Counted from the stretch's first letter, positions 20,362 to 30,919 are shown. The stretch is DNA of 64,000 nt from Psychrobacter sp. TAE2020 (GCF_018919485.1 NZ_JAHLMU010000001.1:1806893-1870892); one strand, 5' to 3'. Notes: generated by a model not told the origin, from the sequence alone. Made by a program: numbers and translations.

Positions 20362-20436
20362 AGGGGTATAGCCAAGTTGGTAAGGCATCAGGTTTTGATC
20401 CTGACACCGTTGGTTCGAGTCCAGCTACCCCTACCA
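20362..20436 (+). tRNA. tRNA-Gln (UUG), copy 2
   Basis: Sequence identical to the copy exactly 300 bp upstream across all 75 nt including CCA. Flanking DNA differs, so the similarity is confined to the gene. Confidence 0.97.
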
Positions 20437-20544
20437 TTTTTTAGTGCACAACATCACTAACTACGTTCTCCACTCTTTTCTGAATTTGAGCAGTTTGACA
20501 CTGCTTAGCGGTCGCTGCTTGAGTCACTCAATAGGACTTCAGTC

Positions 20545-21492
20545 ATGCCTTATTTGGCGATTTTTACGGGTAATGCCCACCCTGAATTAGCGAAAACAGT
20601 AGCCGACCACCTTCATATCCCTCTTGGTAAAGCTGATATCACACGTTTTTCTGACGGCGAAATTGCGGTAGAAATCAAAGAACACGTGCGCGGAAAAGAT
20701 GTGTTTATCATGCAACCTACTTGCTCCCCTACTAATGACAATCTCATGGAAATCATGATGATGGCTGACGCTTTGCGTCGCTCAAGTGCTGGTCGTATCA
20801 CTGCAGTGATGCCCTACTTTGGTTATGCTCGTCAAGACCGTCGTCCCCGTTCTGCTCGAGTGCCTATTTCTGCCAAAGTTGTTGCTGATATGCTCAACAT
20901 TGTTAGTATTGATCGAGTGATGACTGTTGATCTACATTCTGATCAAATTCAGGGTTTTTTCGATATTCCAGTAGACAACATCTACGCTACTCCTGTACTA
21001 CTCAATGACCTATTAAAACAAGATTATGACAACATCATGGTAGTTTCTCCTGATGTTGGTGGCGTAGTACGTGCTCGCGCTATGGCCAAGCAATTAGGCG
21101 ATAGTGATTTGGCTATCATCGATAAGCGTCGTGCGCGTGCTAACGAATCACAAGTAATGAACATCATTGGTGATGTCCGTGACCGTGATTGTGTGATTGT
21201 TGATGATATGGTCGATACAGCGGGAACGCTCTGTAAAGCGGCTCAAGCCCTAAAAGATAGCGGCGCTCGTCGTGTAATGGCTTATATCACTCACCCAGTA
21301 TTATCAGGTGATGCGCTGAAGAACATCAGCGAGTCGGCATTGGATGAAATCGTAGTTACCGATACTATTCCACTTTCTGCAGCTGCTGCTGCTTGTAGTA
21401 AAATACGTCAAATATCTATCGCTCCTATGCTAGCTGAGAGCTTACGTCGTATCAATAACGAAGAGTCTATCAGTGCTATGTTTGATGTTTAG
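20545..21492 (+). CDS. prs: Ribose-phosphate pyrophosphokinase
   Basis: Prs makes PRPP from ribose-5-phosphate and ATP for purine, pyrimidine, NAD, histidine and tryptophan synthesis. The 315-residue class I enzyme shows [10 protein letters not shown], the ATP-loop region [31 protein letters not shown] with the metal-binding histidine, and the PRPP loop [19 protein letters not shown]. It follows the tRNA-Gln pair and precedes rplY in the conserved order. A terminator follows. Confidence 0.97.
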   Translation: MPYLAIFTGNAHPELAKTVADHLHIPLGKADITRFSDGEIAVEIKEHVRGKDVFIMQPTCSPTNDNLMEIMMMADALRRSSAGRITAVMPYFGYARQDRRPRSARVPISAKVVADMLNIVSIDRVMTVDLHSDQIQGFFDIPVDNIYATPVLLNDLLKQDYDNIMVVSPDVGGVVRARAMAKQLGDSDLAIIDKRRARANESQVMNIIGDVRDRDCVIVDDMVDTAGTLCKAAQALKDSGARRVMAYITHPVLSGDALKNISESALDEIVVTDTIPLSAAAAACSKIRQISIAPMLAESLRRINNEESISAMFDV

Positions 21493-21568
21493 TAGTGACT
21501 AGTTGCCTATGATCATTAGCGCCTCTATTGATAGTATCTACGGTTAAAGACGACAAATTAGTTATAAA

Positions 21569-21607
21569 TCCAGCGCTAAAAGTTATTCTTTAGCGCTGGA
21601 TTTTTTT
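21569..21607 (+). terminator. Terminator after prs
   Basis: TCCAGCGCTAAA pairs perfectly with TTTAGCGCTGGA around an eight-base loop, followed by T7. Confidence 0.92.
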
Positions 21608-21637
21608 GTAAGCCTTTATTATTACTACAAAACCACG

Positions 21638-21688
21638 TATAATGCGCGCCTGTGTTAACCATTTGGGCTTTATGAGTCCGGTAACACA
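21638..21688 (+). promoter_or_regulatory. rplY promoter -10 and structured leader
   Basis: A perfect TATAAT is at 21638-21643. Eight bases later TGTGTTAACC (21651-21660) pairs, with one bulged A, to GGTAACACA (21680-21688). The leader runs 90 bp further to the rplY start. Leader hairpins bound by L25 itself have been described for gammaproteobacteria; whether this is one is inference. Confidence 0.4.
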
Positions 21689-21777
21689 AAAAAGTGCTGT
21701 TAGTACAATAGTGGATTGGTCGCAAATCCATAGAGTTACTAGCAGATACTTCACTTATTCTTTATAGGATTATAACC

Positions 21778-22467
21778 ATGAGCATTGACCATTTTGCAAT
21801 AAACGCAGTTGATCGTTCTGCAGAACAACAAGGTAAAGGTGCGAGCCGCCGCCTACGTAAGCAGAATTTAGTTCCTGCAATCATTTATGGCGGTGGCGAA
21901 GAGCCAACTACCATTTCAATCAAAATCAATGAACTAGTAAAGTCGCTTGAATATGAAGCCTTCTTTTCACAGATTTTGACTATTACTCTTGATACAGGTA
22001 GTGAGCATCAAGTTGTTATCAAAGCATTACAGCGTCATCCAGCTAAAGGCTTTCCAATGCATGCTGACTTTCAGCGCATTGTAAAAGGTCAAAAAATCAA
22101 CATGAACATCCCTGTTCATTTTGCAGGTCGTGAAGAAGCGCCTGGTACTAAAGCTGGTGGTATTCTATCAACGCTAGTTACTGATATCGAAATCGTTTGC
22201 TTACCATCACAGCTACCTGAATATCTAGAAATAGATGTATCTGCTATGGAAATTGGTGATCTTTTCCGTTTATCAGACATCAAATTGCCTGAAGGCGTTA
22301 TCATCTTTGATCTCGACATGGAAGATGCACACGACCGTACTATCGTCAACATGCAGCCACCAACAGTTGAAGAAGTTGATGAAGACGCAGATGACGTTGA
22401 TGCAGCTGAAGTTCCAGCTACTGAGCAAAGCGATAAAGCGGCTAGCGAAGATAAAGACGGCGAATAA
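21778..22467 (+). CDS. rplY: Large-subunit ribosomal protein bL25, long (CTC) form
   Basis: bL25 binds 5S rRNA in the 50S subunit. The N-terminal domain has GKGASRRLRKQNLVPAIIYG (residues about 17-37), followed by the beta-barrel and a C-terminal TL5/CTC-type domain with IPVHFAGREEAPGTKAGG. The 229-residue length identifies the long form rather than the 94-residue E. coli protein. The last 30 residues are very acidic (many D and E). It has its own promoter after the prs terminator and its own terminator. Confidence 0.95.
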   Translation: MSIDHFAINAVDRSAEQQGKGASRRLRKQNLVPAIIYGGGEEPTTISIKINELVKSLEYEAFFSQILTITLDTGSEHQVVIKALQRHPAKGFPMHADFQRIVKGQKINMNIPVHFAGREEAPGTKAGGILSTLVTDIEIVCLPSQLPEYLEIDVSAMEIGDLFRLSDIKLPEGVIIFDLDMEDAHDRTIVNMQPPTVEEVDEDADDVDAAEVPATEQSDKAASEDKDGE

Positions 22468-22533
22468 TAGAACTTATCTTCTCATATAGTATTTTGTTAA
22501 ATACCCTATGACAGAAGTTAGTTGCGTTAGAAA

Positions 22534-22566
22534 ACAGCAGGAGATAATTATCTCCTGCTGTTTTTG
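22534..22566 (+). terminator. Terminator after rplY
   Basis: ACAGCAGGAGATA pairs with TATCTCCTGCTGT around an AT-rich tip, followed by T5. Confidence 0.9.
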
Positions 22567-22672
22567 TAATTACGTTTTGAAAAACTAATTTTAACGTTAC
22601 TTTTTCAAAACGTATGTCCTAAGCATAAGGTAATTCTCACCTTTCCTACTAATAGCTACACTGAGTATTGTT

Positions 22673-23254
22673 ATGTCTATAAAGCTTATCGTTGGTCTTG
22701 GTAATCCCGGTCAAGAGTATATGTTCACTCGTCATAATGCTGGTTTCTGGTTTGTGCAACATTTGGCACAACAGTTCAATATCACTTTATCTGCTGACAA
22801 AAAATTCCATGGCGTTACTGGTCGTGGTCAGATTCACGGCTCTGATGTGCGCCTGTTGTTACCATTAACCTTTATGAATAAGTCTGGCCAGTCAGTAGTA
22901 CCGATGGTGAATTTTTATAATATTGATAACGATCAGCTGCTAATCGCTCATGATGAGCTGGATATTCCTGCAGGTAGTATCAAGTTAAAAACGGATGGTG
23001 GTCATGGTGGTCATAATGGTTTACGTGATATTACCCCACATATTGGCAGTGATTTCCATCGTCTACGTGTAGGTATAGGTCATCCAGGACATAAGTCTAA
23101 AGTCAGTGGTCATGTACTCTCAAAGGCTTCGCCTAATGAGCAGATCGCTATCGATAGTGCTTTGACAGCCGCCTTTGAAGCATTACCATTATTATTAGAA
23201 GGTAAAATTGAGCGCGCACGCGAGCAAATTAATGGCTTTAAACTACCTGCTTGA
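22673..23254 (+). CDS. pth: Peptidyl-tRNA hydrolase
   Basis: Pth releases peptides from prematurely dropped peptidyl-tRNA. The N-terminal LIVGLGNPGQEYMFTRHNAG (about residues 4-23) contains the conserved asparagine and the catalytic histidine. MNKSGQSV and DELDIPAGSIKLK (aspartate of the active site) follow, then GGHGGHNGLRDI. The length of 193 is usual. Position directly after rplY is conserved across many bacteria. Confidence 0.96.
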   Translation: MSIKLIVGLGNPGQEYMFTRHNAGFWFVQHLAQQFNITLSADKKFHGVTGRGQIHGSDVRLLLPLTFMNKSGQSVVPMVNFYNIDNDQLLIAHDELDIPAGSIKLKTDGGHGGHNGLRDITPHIGSDFHRLRVGIGHPGHKSKVSGHVLSKASPNEQIAIDSALTAAFEALPLLLEGKIERAREQINGFKLPA

Positions 23255-23508
23255 CACGGTATGATATGCCCTGTTTTAATAACCGCTATTTTTTAGACTT
23301 TCATTGACTGTCTAAGTTATGCAATGTTGCCATCTACTCTAGTATTTATGGTCAGTCAGTATAGCCAACTATTAAGTGCTAAGTGTGAGTGGTTATTGCA
23401 CCGCTAACAGTGCCAGCTTAAGCTTTAATAGCAGCTTTAGCTTTAATTTATCAGTCATGTCCCCATTAACGCTGTAGTTAATCCGTTTATTAGCTGTCGT
23501 TAATCCAT

Positions 23509-23536
23509 TTAATATCAGTTAGTTAATATCAGTTAC
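23509..23536. repeat. 14-bp tandem duplication upstream of panD
   Basis: TTAATATCAGTTAG is followed directly by TTAATATCAGTTAC, 16 bp before the panD start codon. It could affect the 5' leader length. Confidence 0.75.
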
Positions 23537-23552
23537 ACTAAGGAAGCAACTT

Positions 23553-23933
23553 ATGCTACTTAACATGCTTAAATGCAAATTGCATCGCGCTCGTGTCACC
23601 CATGCCGAGTTACATTATGAAGGCTCGTGTGGTATTGATAGCGATTTATTAGATCTCGCCGGTTTGCGCGAAAACGAATCTATCGATATCTATAATGTCA
23701 CTAATGGCAAACGCTTTCGCACTTATGTTATTCGTGCTGAAGCCGGTTCAGGTATCATCTCATTGAATGGTGCTGCTGCCCATATGGCCGATTTAGGCGA
23801 TATCGTTATTATTTGCGCTTATGCTCATTTCGATGAAGTTGAAGCAGCTATTTATCAGCCAAAACTGGTTTATTGTAATGAAGATAATACCGTAAGAGAT
23901 ACTGCTAACATTATTCCGGTACAAGTCGCTTAA
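23553..23933 (+). CDS. panD: Aspartate 1-decarboxylase proenzyme
   Basis: PanD decarboxylates L-aspartate to beta-alanine for pantothenate and CoA synthesis. It is a pyruvoyl enzyme that self-cleaves between Gly24 and Ser25; here the site is YEGSCGID with G24-S25 in the exact expected positions. The N-terminal [20 protein letters not shown] pattern, a [15 protein letters not shown] segment and the 126-residue length fit the family. AAGGA lies upstream of the ATG at 23553. Maturation helper panM/panZ is not in the window. Confidence 0.95.
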   Translation: MLLNMLKCKLHRARVTHAELHYEGSCGIDSDLLDLAGLRENESIDIYNVTNGKRFRTYVIRAEAGSGIISLNGAAAHMADLGDIVIICAYAHFDEVEAAIYQPKLVYCNEDNTVRDTANIIPVQVA

Positions 23934-24104
23934 CAGCGGTTATTATTTTAGGTAATTCTCGAATCATTATTTAAGTAGTTATTTGAGAGCGTTAAGCAGG
24001 TTTAAATTTAATACTTATTTAATAAGCCAAATGATATTTTTAGTTTATTAATTGCTTAAGTTTTTATTAGAGATGATGACTTGCGAGTGCCTAACGAGCG
24101 CGCA

Positions 24105-24141
24105 TAAAAAAGCTGAATCTACATTTGATTCAGCTTTTTTT
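24105..24141. terminator. Terminator after panD
   Basis: AAAAAAGCTGAATC pairs perfectly with GATTCAGCTTTTTT around a seven-base loop. It lies between convergent panD and the RDD gene and can act in both directions. Confidence 0.9.
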
Positions 24142-24255
24142 ATGCCTTTTTATTGATCATGTTTTCTAGCACTTTTAATGTTAACCATGGGACATTTTGA
24201 TCTGGTTAGCGATAGTTAAGCCGTTGCTAAGCCTATAATAAAGTTGTTATACCCT

Positions 24256-24897
24256 TTATTTATTTTTCTTACGGTTTCTAAAGCCGCTCCATAGGCCTTC
24301 TTGTGCTACTTTTGGCATTTTTAAGGTAATAGTATTAGATATCATATCTTGTACTGCTAAGCCACGACTGTTGAATAGACAAAAAATGTAGTTAAACATT
24401 AAGCCAAAGAACGCACCGAGTAACAATAACAGGCGCGATCCGCCTATTAAGCTACCAATTATGCCGCACAATAAAGGCATTAAACAAGCTGCCAAAATAC
24501 GCTTAAAGGACTGTCCCCAAGTCAATAGATGACCGGTGTTATTAACCGTTTTAAGGCGCCAAGTCTGCATCCCTAGGGTTTGACCACCACGACGCCAAAA
24601 CAGGCCGTAGAACCCTACTAGCGTTAGAATAAATGAGGGAGTCATAATAAAGTTCTGATACCAAGTTGGCAATGACTGCGCTTGCGCTGAGTCGGTACCT
24701 GTTTGCATAGTCAGTAAAGTACCAATAACTGTTAACACCGTGCCAACCAAGAACAGCAGCGCCAATATCAACATACCATCATAGACAATAGCTATGACCC
24801 GCTCAGAAGGTTTGGCGATGCTCGGCTCTTCAATTTCCGCAGGACGGTTAGCTTGCATTTTGCGCTTCAGCTTAGGTTTTGCAGTCGCTTTTGACAT
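24256..24897 (-). CDS. RDD family membrane protein
   Basis: A 213-residue membrane protein with a basic N-terminus (residues 1-30) and about four hydrophobic segments. It contains the RDD-domain pattern: RVIAIVYDGMLILALLFLV in the first helix, then GLFWRRGGQTLGMQTWRLK, the conserved glycine-rich turn of the family, and GLAVQDMISNT near the end. RDD proteins are of mostly unknown transport or envelope function. The arginine of the name-giving RDD triplet is replaced by a V-Y-D variant. It stands alone. Confidence 0.8.
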   Translation of the reverse strand: MSKATAKPKLKRKMQANRPAEIEEPSIAKPSERVIAIVYDGMLILALLFLVGTVLTVIGTLLTMQTGTDSAQAQSLPTWYQNFIMTPSFILTLVGFYGLFWRRGGQTLGMQTWRLKTVNNTGHLLTWGQSFKRILAACLMPLLCGIIGSLIGGSRLLLLLGAFFGLMFNYIFCLFNSRGLAVQDMISNTITLKMPKVAQEGLWSGFRNRKKNK

Positions 24898-25096
24898 TTT
24901 TTGGCACTCTATAAGGTCTGAGTAGATGATGACTTAACGCTTGATTATCTATTGACTATTGTACCGCAATTGCACGGTTTAGCGTACTTTAACAGAGCTT
25001 AGCAAACCGCTAAGTATCTCAGTCATTATCTTACTGCGAGCATAAAACTGATATAAGACAAGTCGCTGTTCAATAACCTATGAAATCGACAGACAT

Positions 25097-25129
25097 AAAA
25101 AAACCGCCAAAATGTCAGAAGACAGGCGA
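25097..25129 (-). terminator. Terminator after tRNA-Arg
   Basis: On the minus strand CGCC-TGTC pairs with GACA and GGCG with a small internal loop, followed by T7. It is 40 bp beyond the tRNA 3' end. Confidence 0.65.
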
Positions 25130-25168
25130 TTGATTTAGGTATTGCTTTTAAAGCAGTGATAATGCAAA

Positions 25169-25245
25169 TGGTGCGCCTGGAGAGATTCGAACTCCCGACC
25201 CCTTAGTTCGTAGCCAAGTGCTCTATCCAACTGAGCTACAGGCGC
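25169..25245 (-). tRNA. tRNA-Arg (ACG)
   Basis: Acceptor GCGCCTG pairs with CAGGCGC, with encoded A-CCA. The anticodon loop CTACGAA gives ACG (inosine-modified, reading CGU/CGC/CGA). All arms are regular; 77 nt. Confidence 0.97.
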
Positions 25246-25428
25246 GTATTGCACATCATCTACTGCGCAGTGATTAACTTTTGCAGTAAATTAGGTTGGT
25301 CATTATATAGATAATACAGCGGATGTCAATCTAATTATAAGATATATGCTAAATTATTTTAATCTAGCGGTTATCATAAAAGCTAACATCGATAAACTAT
25401 ATTTTAAATCTAATTATAACCGAATAAA

Positions 25429-25518
25429 TGGCGGTGAAGGAGGGATTCGAACCCTCGATACGCTTACACGTATGGTTCCTTAGCAGGGAACTGGTTTCAG
25501 CCACTCACCCACTTCACC
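25429..25518 (-). tRNA. tRNA-Ser (GCU)
   Basis: Acceptor GGTGAAG pairs with CTTCACC, then G and encoded CCA. The anticodon loop CTGCTAA gives GCU. The long variable arm (CATACG/CGTATC region) is typical of serine tRNA; 90 nt. Confidence 0.96.
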
Positions 25519-25840
25519 GAACGAGATAAGACTTCTATGAGATAGAATACAGTATCGATGCTAATGATACGTCCTAGTCGTGGGCGAGTATTATAACAAA
25601 GCCGAAACGAAATGCAAGCCTTGGATGCCACTTTAATCAACCTTTTTGCATAATAACGGTTTATTACCGAATTTAAGGCTTTTAGCGCCGCTAAAATGGT
25701 GTTAATACCATCGAAATGTCATATTAGCCAGTTAATAATCCTAACTTTGAACCCTTAGTGAAATAACAGCAATTGCCTACTATGGCTTTTTAGCAGCAAG
25801 CTAGCTATAGTCACTAGCAGAAATTAAAAATCATTGAAGA

Positions 25841-25940
25841 AAAACAGAAGTCTTTAGTGGCCATAGAGACCTTTAGCGAAAACACAGGTCTTTAATCAAA
25901 AACAGAAGCTTTTAATGGAAATAGAAGCTTTTAGCGAAAA
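25841..25940. repeat. Degenerate 19-20-bp minisatellite upstream of thiD
   Basis: Five consecutive degenerate units share a core like AGAAGCTTTTAGCGAAAA. TTTA cores begin at 25853, 25872, 25891, 25911 and 25930, giving spacings of 19, 19, 20 and 19 bp. The array ends about 40 bp before the thiD start codon. Confidence 0.8.
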
Positions 25941-25977
25941 ATAAACTATCATTACTAATAATAACTTATAAGGATAA

Positions 25978-26790
<813 letters not shown>

Positions 26791-27080
26791 AAGAACTGCC
26801 TCACTTTATGAGGTGAGACTGTGATAAGTTTTTCTAGTTTATTGTGCGTATGCCGCCAAAGGCTGCAAAAACTGATCTCAATCTCGCTGTATGGTTTTTA
26901 TAATAAACTCACTATAACAGCTAGCGCTAGTATTACAGCTTGTTGAACCTACAATAGTAGACATTGCGGCTAGTGGATCAAAGCGTCACTCTAAAAATGC
27001 AGATCAAAGATAATGCGGCTGTTTGTTTATTATTTAACTCGTGTTTAGTTGGGATTTAGCTAGTATTAGTATTTAGCATT

Positions 27081-27119
27081 AAAAAAAGACGCCCTACTAA
27101 TGAATAGAGCGTCTTTTTA
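27081..27119. terminator. Terminator between thiD and yggT
   Basis: GACGCCCTA pairs with TAGAGCGTC (one mismatch) around an eight-base loop, flanked by A7 and T5. It can serve convergent genes from both sides. Confidence 0.85.
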
Positions 27120-27161
27120 TTGACTGATACTAGCTGATTTTATGAGTTGCTCTTCGCCAGC

Positions 27162-27731
27162 TTAACCTAGCATCGGTAGCAAGCTGTTAGCTATAGCGCC
27201 AACCATAATCTCAATCAAATAGAAGGCAAAAAATGCCATGATTGGTGATAAGTCGAGCATCCCTAAGTTGGGAGTAATACGACGAAACGGCGCCAAGATT
27301 GGCTCTGCTAAGCGCATGATAATACCGATAATCGGGTGGGCTGACTGAGTAAACACTACAATCCAGCTGACGATAATAGAGCCTATAACTACGTAGCGAC
27401 ACATGCGCAAAAAGTCTAAAATTAGACTTAACGAGCCTTGGAAAAATAGCGGTATAGGTGCAATGCCTTTATTAGCGAGCGCCGCCTTGCCAGCGATGTC
27501 AATTAAGCGAATAAGAAACATCAACACTATAGCGGCAATACTAATACGCCCTTGACCTACAGTTGGAAAAATCCGTCCAAACACATCGACGATATGCGTA
27601 GCTTTATAGGCGGGGCTAATCATCGGCTCGCTAGCATCCATTCCAGCAAACTGCAGCATAAAGCGAATAAACACCAATAGCATCGCAAAGGTGGTAATCA
27701 AATCAAAAATTTGTAATAACATATCGTTCAT
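27162..27731 (-). CDS. yggT: YggT family membrane protein
   Basis: A 189-residue inner-membrane protein built of two YGGT units. Each unit has two hydrophobic helices, with VFIRFMLQFAGMDASEP in the first and LAEPILAPFRRITPNLGMLD in the second, the latter being the family motif (PILxPFRRxxPxxGGxD). Proteins of this family are linked to osmotic or cell-shape functions, but the biochemical role is unclear. It follows proC on the same strand after 243 bp, as in many gammaproteobacteria. Confidence 0.9.
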   Translation of the reverse strand: MNDMLLQIFDLITTFAMLLVFIRFMLQFAGMDASEPMISPAYKATHIVDVFGRIFPTVGQGRISIAAIVLMFLIRLIDIAGKAALANKGIAPIPLFFQGSLSLILDFLRMCRYVVIGSIIVSWIVVFTQSAHPIIGIIMRLAEPILAPFRRITPNLGMLDLSPIMAFFAFYLIEIMVGAIANSLLPMLG

Positions 27732-27974
27732 TAAGTGCTACTCGATTTGCCTATAGTAATAGAATTTGGACTAATAAGAGTTAGGGTATGTTAAACATTT
27801 ACCAATAGTAAAGGCTACTATAGTCCGTACTAATGTAGTCAGTTTTAAATATAGCAGAGATTATGTGCTGCTATGACTGCTAATTTATATCACTGACTTA
27901 AAAAGCTTTCTAACTTGCTGAGCAGTTATGCTAAGGCATAAATTGCGAAAACCTCTAGCAGTTATAAACTACTT

Positions 27975-28832
27975 TTACTTTTTATCGTCGCTCTTCATCT
28001 CTTCGCTAAGTGCTTTGCTGCGATCGTAGCACGCTTGCATAGCCTCGCCTATTTGGCGACTAATGTCATTGTGTTGCATTGACTCAATCGCCGCTTGTGT
28101 AGTGCCCTTCGGTGACATTACTTTACGACGTAACGCAGCAGGACTGTCGTCACTACCGATAGCCATAGTTGCTGCCCCTAACACGGTTTGCATGGCTAAC
28201 GCTGAGGCTTGCTCTCTATCTAGACCTAAAGCCACTGCGCCATCGATCATCGATTCAATAAAGTAAAACACATAAGCTGGTGCTGACCCTGCTACTGCAG
28301 TAACGGCATGCATCTGTTCCTCAGAATCAACCCACATTACTAACCCTGAAGCTTCCATCACTGCCGTTGCTAGCTGCTTTTGTTGGTCAGTAATATCGCT
28401 TGTAGCATAGAGACCAGTTGCGCCCATTTGTATCTTCGATGGGGTGTTGGGCATAGCGCGGACGATATTACTATAGCCACCTAACATCTCAGATAAAAGC
28501 TCAGTCGATAAGCCTGCTGCTACTGAAATAACTAATTGATGCTCTAAAGCGTCAGAAAACTCGCTAACCACATGCTGCATCATTTGTGGTTTGACTGCTA
28601 GTACCACTACGTCAGCATCGATAACTGCTGCTTTTGCATCTAGGCTAGCATCAACAGTATTCATTTGCTGCTTAGCGTATTGCTCACGAGTCTCAGCACT
28701 CGGTGCCGATACCGTAATAAGTTCAGGATTCATACCGCAGCCAATAAGACCACTGATTAGGGCCTGCGCCATATTGCCGCCACCGATAAAGCTTATTTTC
28801 TTATTAATTAACTTATTATTAATTGATGACAT
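27975..28832 (-). CDS. proC: Pyrroline-5-carboxylate reductase
   Basis: ProC reduces pyrroline-5-carboxylate to proline with NAD(P)H. The Rossmann motif ISFIGGGNMAQALISGLI is near residues 13-30. VLAVKPQMM, VRAMPNTPSKI and AVAGSAPAYVFYFIESMIDG are conserved segments, and the C-terminal TPxxL-like region appears as SPKGTTQAAIESM. A strong AGGAGG ribosome-binding site precedes the ATG at 28832. It probably heads a proC-yggT unit. Confidence 0.95.
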   Translation of the reverse strand: MSSINNKLINKKISFIGGGNMAQALISGLIGCGMNPELITVSAPSAETREQYAKQQMNTVDASLDAKAAVIDADVVVLAVKPQMMQHVVSEFSDALEHQLVISVAAGLSTELLSEMLGGYSNIVRAMPNTPSKIQMGATGLYATSDITDQQKQLATAVMEASGLVMWVDSEEQMHAVTAVAGSAPAYVFYFIESMIDGAVALGLDREQASALAMQTVLGAATMAIGSDDSPAALRRKVMSPKGTTQAAIESMQHNDISRQIGEAMQACYDRSKALSEEMKSDDKK

Positions 28833-29260
28833 AAAACCTCCTAATAATTCTGCTCTATTAAAACCCTAACTGCCTGTTAGCATTGCTTTTTTCATAGACT
28901 ACTTTTTATAATAAGCGCTAAATAGTATCGTTTAAACAGCACGGTTTGATAGAGCGTTTTTAGCAAGCAGGCGGTCTAAAATGAGGTCTAGTCTACCATA
29001 CTGCCATTATTGGCGTTTGAAAAATTGGTGGTTAGCGCAGTGACTATCAGTTCATCCTAAAGGCGGAACATCGATAGGGTGACTAGAGAACAAATTGTGG
29101 CTCAAAAGTCTCACCATTAACCCTAGATACGGGCTAATAACAGACTAGTAGTAGCCATATAGTTAACAGTACAGGCAAGCACACTAGTAATTGAGGCATA
29201 GACAAGCTCATTGACGGCAGCATTTATAGCGTCAGTAACGGCAACCTAGAGCAAGACGCA
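28833..29260. other. Intergenic region between proC and tilS
   Basis: About 430 bp between the proC start and the tilS end on the same strand. No coding frame, RNA gene or strong terminator was recognised. Confidence 0.5.
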
Positions 29261-30844
29261 TTATTTTATAGCAAATAGAGCACTGCTAAATGCGCCATTG
29301 ACTATCTTGGCAATCCATTGAGGGTCATTATTGCTTAAATTAAGTTTTGCATTATCTGCGGTCAACGGCCACTGCTCAAAGGGGGAGATTAGTAATAGCG
29401 GCAGCTCGTTGTCATCAGTTTTAGGCTCAGAGTTAACAGCTTTTAAATCTGTGACTTCTGAATTTAGACCTATAGTGCTCACTACTAGTAAACTGTCTCG
29501 CAACCAAACTGGAATAGCTAGCGTTTGATAAAGTTTTTTGCCAGACTGTGCTCGCGTAGCCCTTGACGTTTTTAACTTTTGTTGTCGACCTAACGGTGTT
29601 ACTTTTAAGGTTAACTGATCAGTATCGTTGCTCATTAAAGGTGCCAACTCACTAGCTATAATCTTTAATTGCCAACGGTAAGCAGCATTTTCCCGCAAGG
29701 CTACCGTGAATGGCTGTAGCCTATCTTTAATAATAACTTGCTGTTGTACCAGCACTGGTAACGCTAGCCAATCAAGCCATGAGTGACTGAGTCGATATAA
29801 CTGCTGACGGTAACGACGTACCCTGTAATGTTGGCGGTGTGCGTACCAATCCAGCTGAGTTTGGTGGTCATTATCATCACGTTGCACTAGCCTAGACACT
29901 TCATCTATTAGTTGCTTACTCGGCGGTAACGGCTCATCTTGCGCCAGCCAGTAATGCAGTAATTGCCGTTGCCGGTAGAGTGGTAATGCTTGTAATTGAT
30001 CAATATCAACTACCCTCTGAGCTAAAGGATAATCAAGCTCGTCGATAGTAGTCTGTTGCCAATCTTGCACCGCTTGCGTGTTGACTGTTGCCTGCGCATC
30101 GCTAAGCAATTGCGCACTACGAACCATGTTTTCAATGACATTAGGGTTATAAGTTGCCAGAAGTGGCATGATATCTCGGCGCAAACTACTACGCACATTA
30201 TCACCATTATCATTAGTTGGATCATCAATATAAGGCAGCTGCAAGCGCTCAGCATAGCTACTGATGTTGGCACGACGCACCGACAACCAAGGCCGCCATA
30301 AGACATTATGTCGCGCGCCTTGTGACTGCTCACGCCAAGCTTGCATAGCAGCTAGACCTTTTACCCCAGCGCCCTGCATCAAGCGCATCAATACGGTCTC
30401 AGCTTGATCATCAGCATGATGACCTAACAATAAAACGTCGCCTTGATTGATATGCTCAAGCATCACTTGATAACGGGCTTGCCGTGCTGCTTGCTCATCG
30501 CTACCAGTTACTTGCGCTAATAAAATAGTACAAGGCAGCTGTTGGACATGCGCCCATTTAGCAACATGCTTAGCCCAATGACTACTAGCTGACTGTAGAT
30601 TGTGGTCGACATGCAGCAGCTGCGGCAAAAATGCTAACTTACCTTTCTGATAGAGCTGCAAACATAGCGCGGCTAAAACCAAAGAATCACGACCACCACT
30701 ACAAGCCAGCCAAATACGCCGACCACGTAACTGTTCACGGTGTTCATCAACACTCGCCAATAAAGCATGTGCCAGCGCTGAACCTACTGGCGACTCTGCT
30801 ACTATTGGCTTGATAGGATAAGGCTTAATGGCGCTATTGGTCAT
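29261..30844 (-). CDS. tilS: tRNA(Ile)-lysidine synthase
   Basis: TilS converts the wobble cytidine of the CAU-anticodon tRNA-Ile to lysidine, so that it reads AUA. The PP-loop signature ACSGGRDSLVLAAL is near residues 47-60 (SGGxDS). LHVDHNLQSASSHWAKH and GHHADDQAETVLMRLMQGAG are the conserved substrate-binding segments. The C-terminal domain is large and divergent, so the total of 527 residues exceeds the 432 of E. coli. It lies downstream of accA, the usual accA-tilS order. Confidence 0.93.
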   Translation of the reverse strand: MTNSAIKPYPIKPIVAESPVGSALAHALLASVDEHREQLRGRRIWLACSGGRDSLVLAALCLQLYQKGKLAFLPQLLHVDHNLQSASSHWAKHVAKWAHVQQLPCTILLAQVTGSDEQAARQARYQVMLEHINQGDVLLLGHHADDQAETVLMRLMQGAGVKGLAAMQAWREQSQGARHNVLWRPWLSVRRANISSYAERLQLPYIDDPTNDNGDNVRSSLRRDIMPLLATYNPNVIENMVRSAQLLSDAQATVNTQAVQDWQQTTIDELDYPLAQRVVDIDQLQALPLYRQRQLLHYWLAQDEPLPPSKQLIDEVSRLVQRDDNDHQTQLDWYAHRQHYRVRRYRQQLYRLSHSWLDWLALPVLVQQQVIIKDRLQPFTVALRENAAYRWQLKIIASELAPLMSNDTDQLTLKVTPLGRQQKLKTSRATRAQSGKKLYQTLAIPVWLRDSLLVVSTIGLNSEVTDLKAVNSEPKTDDNELPLLLISPFEQWPLTADNAKLNLSNNDPQWIAKIVNGAFSSALFAIK

Positions 30845-30919
30845 AGTTAGTCATGTCTAGTTAAAAGTGTCTATTGATGAATGTTCAACGAGTCTAATTA
30901 TAAGCTAAAAATCAGCTAC

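Noticed and set aside
20062..20436. tRNA-Gln pair as an integration site of a mobile element
   Set aside because: No integrase or foreign genes lie between or beside the copies; only 225 bp separate them and the flanks are ordinary.
25841..25940. Possible CRISPR array
   Set aside because: The units are contiguous and degenerate at 19-20 bp, with no unique spacers and no cas genes.
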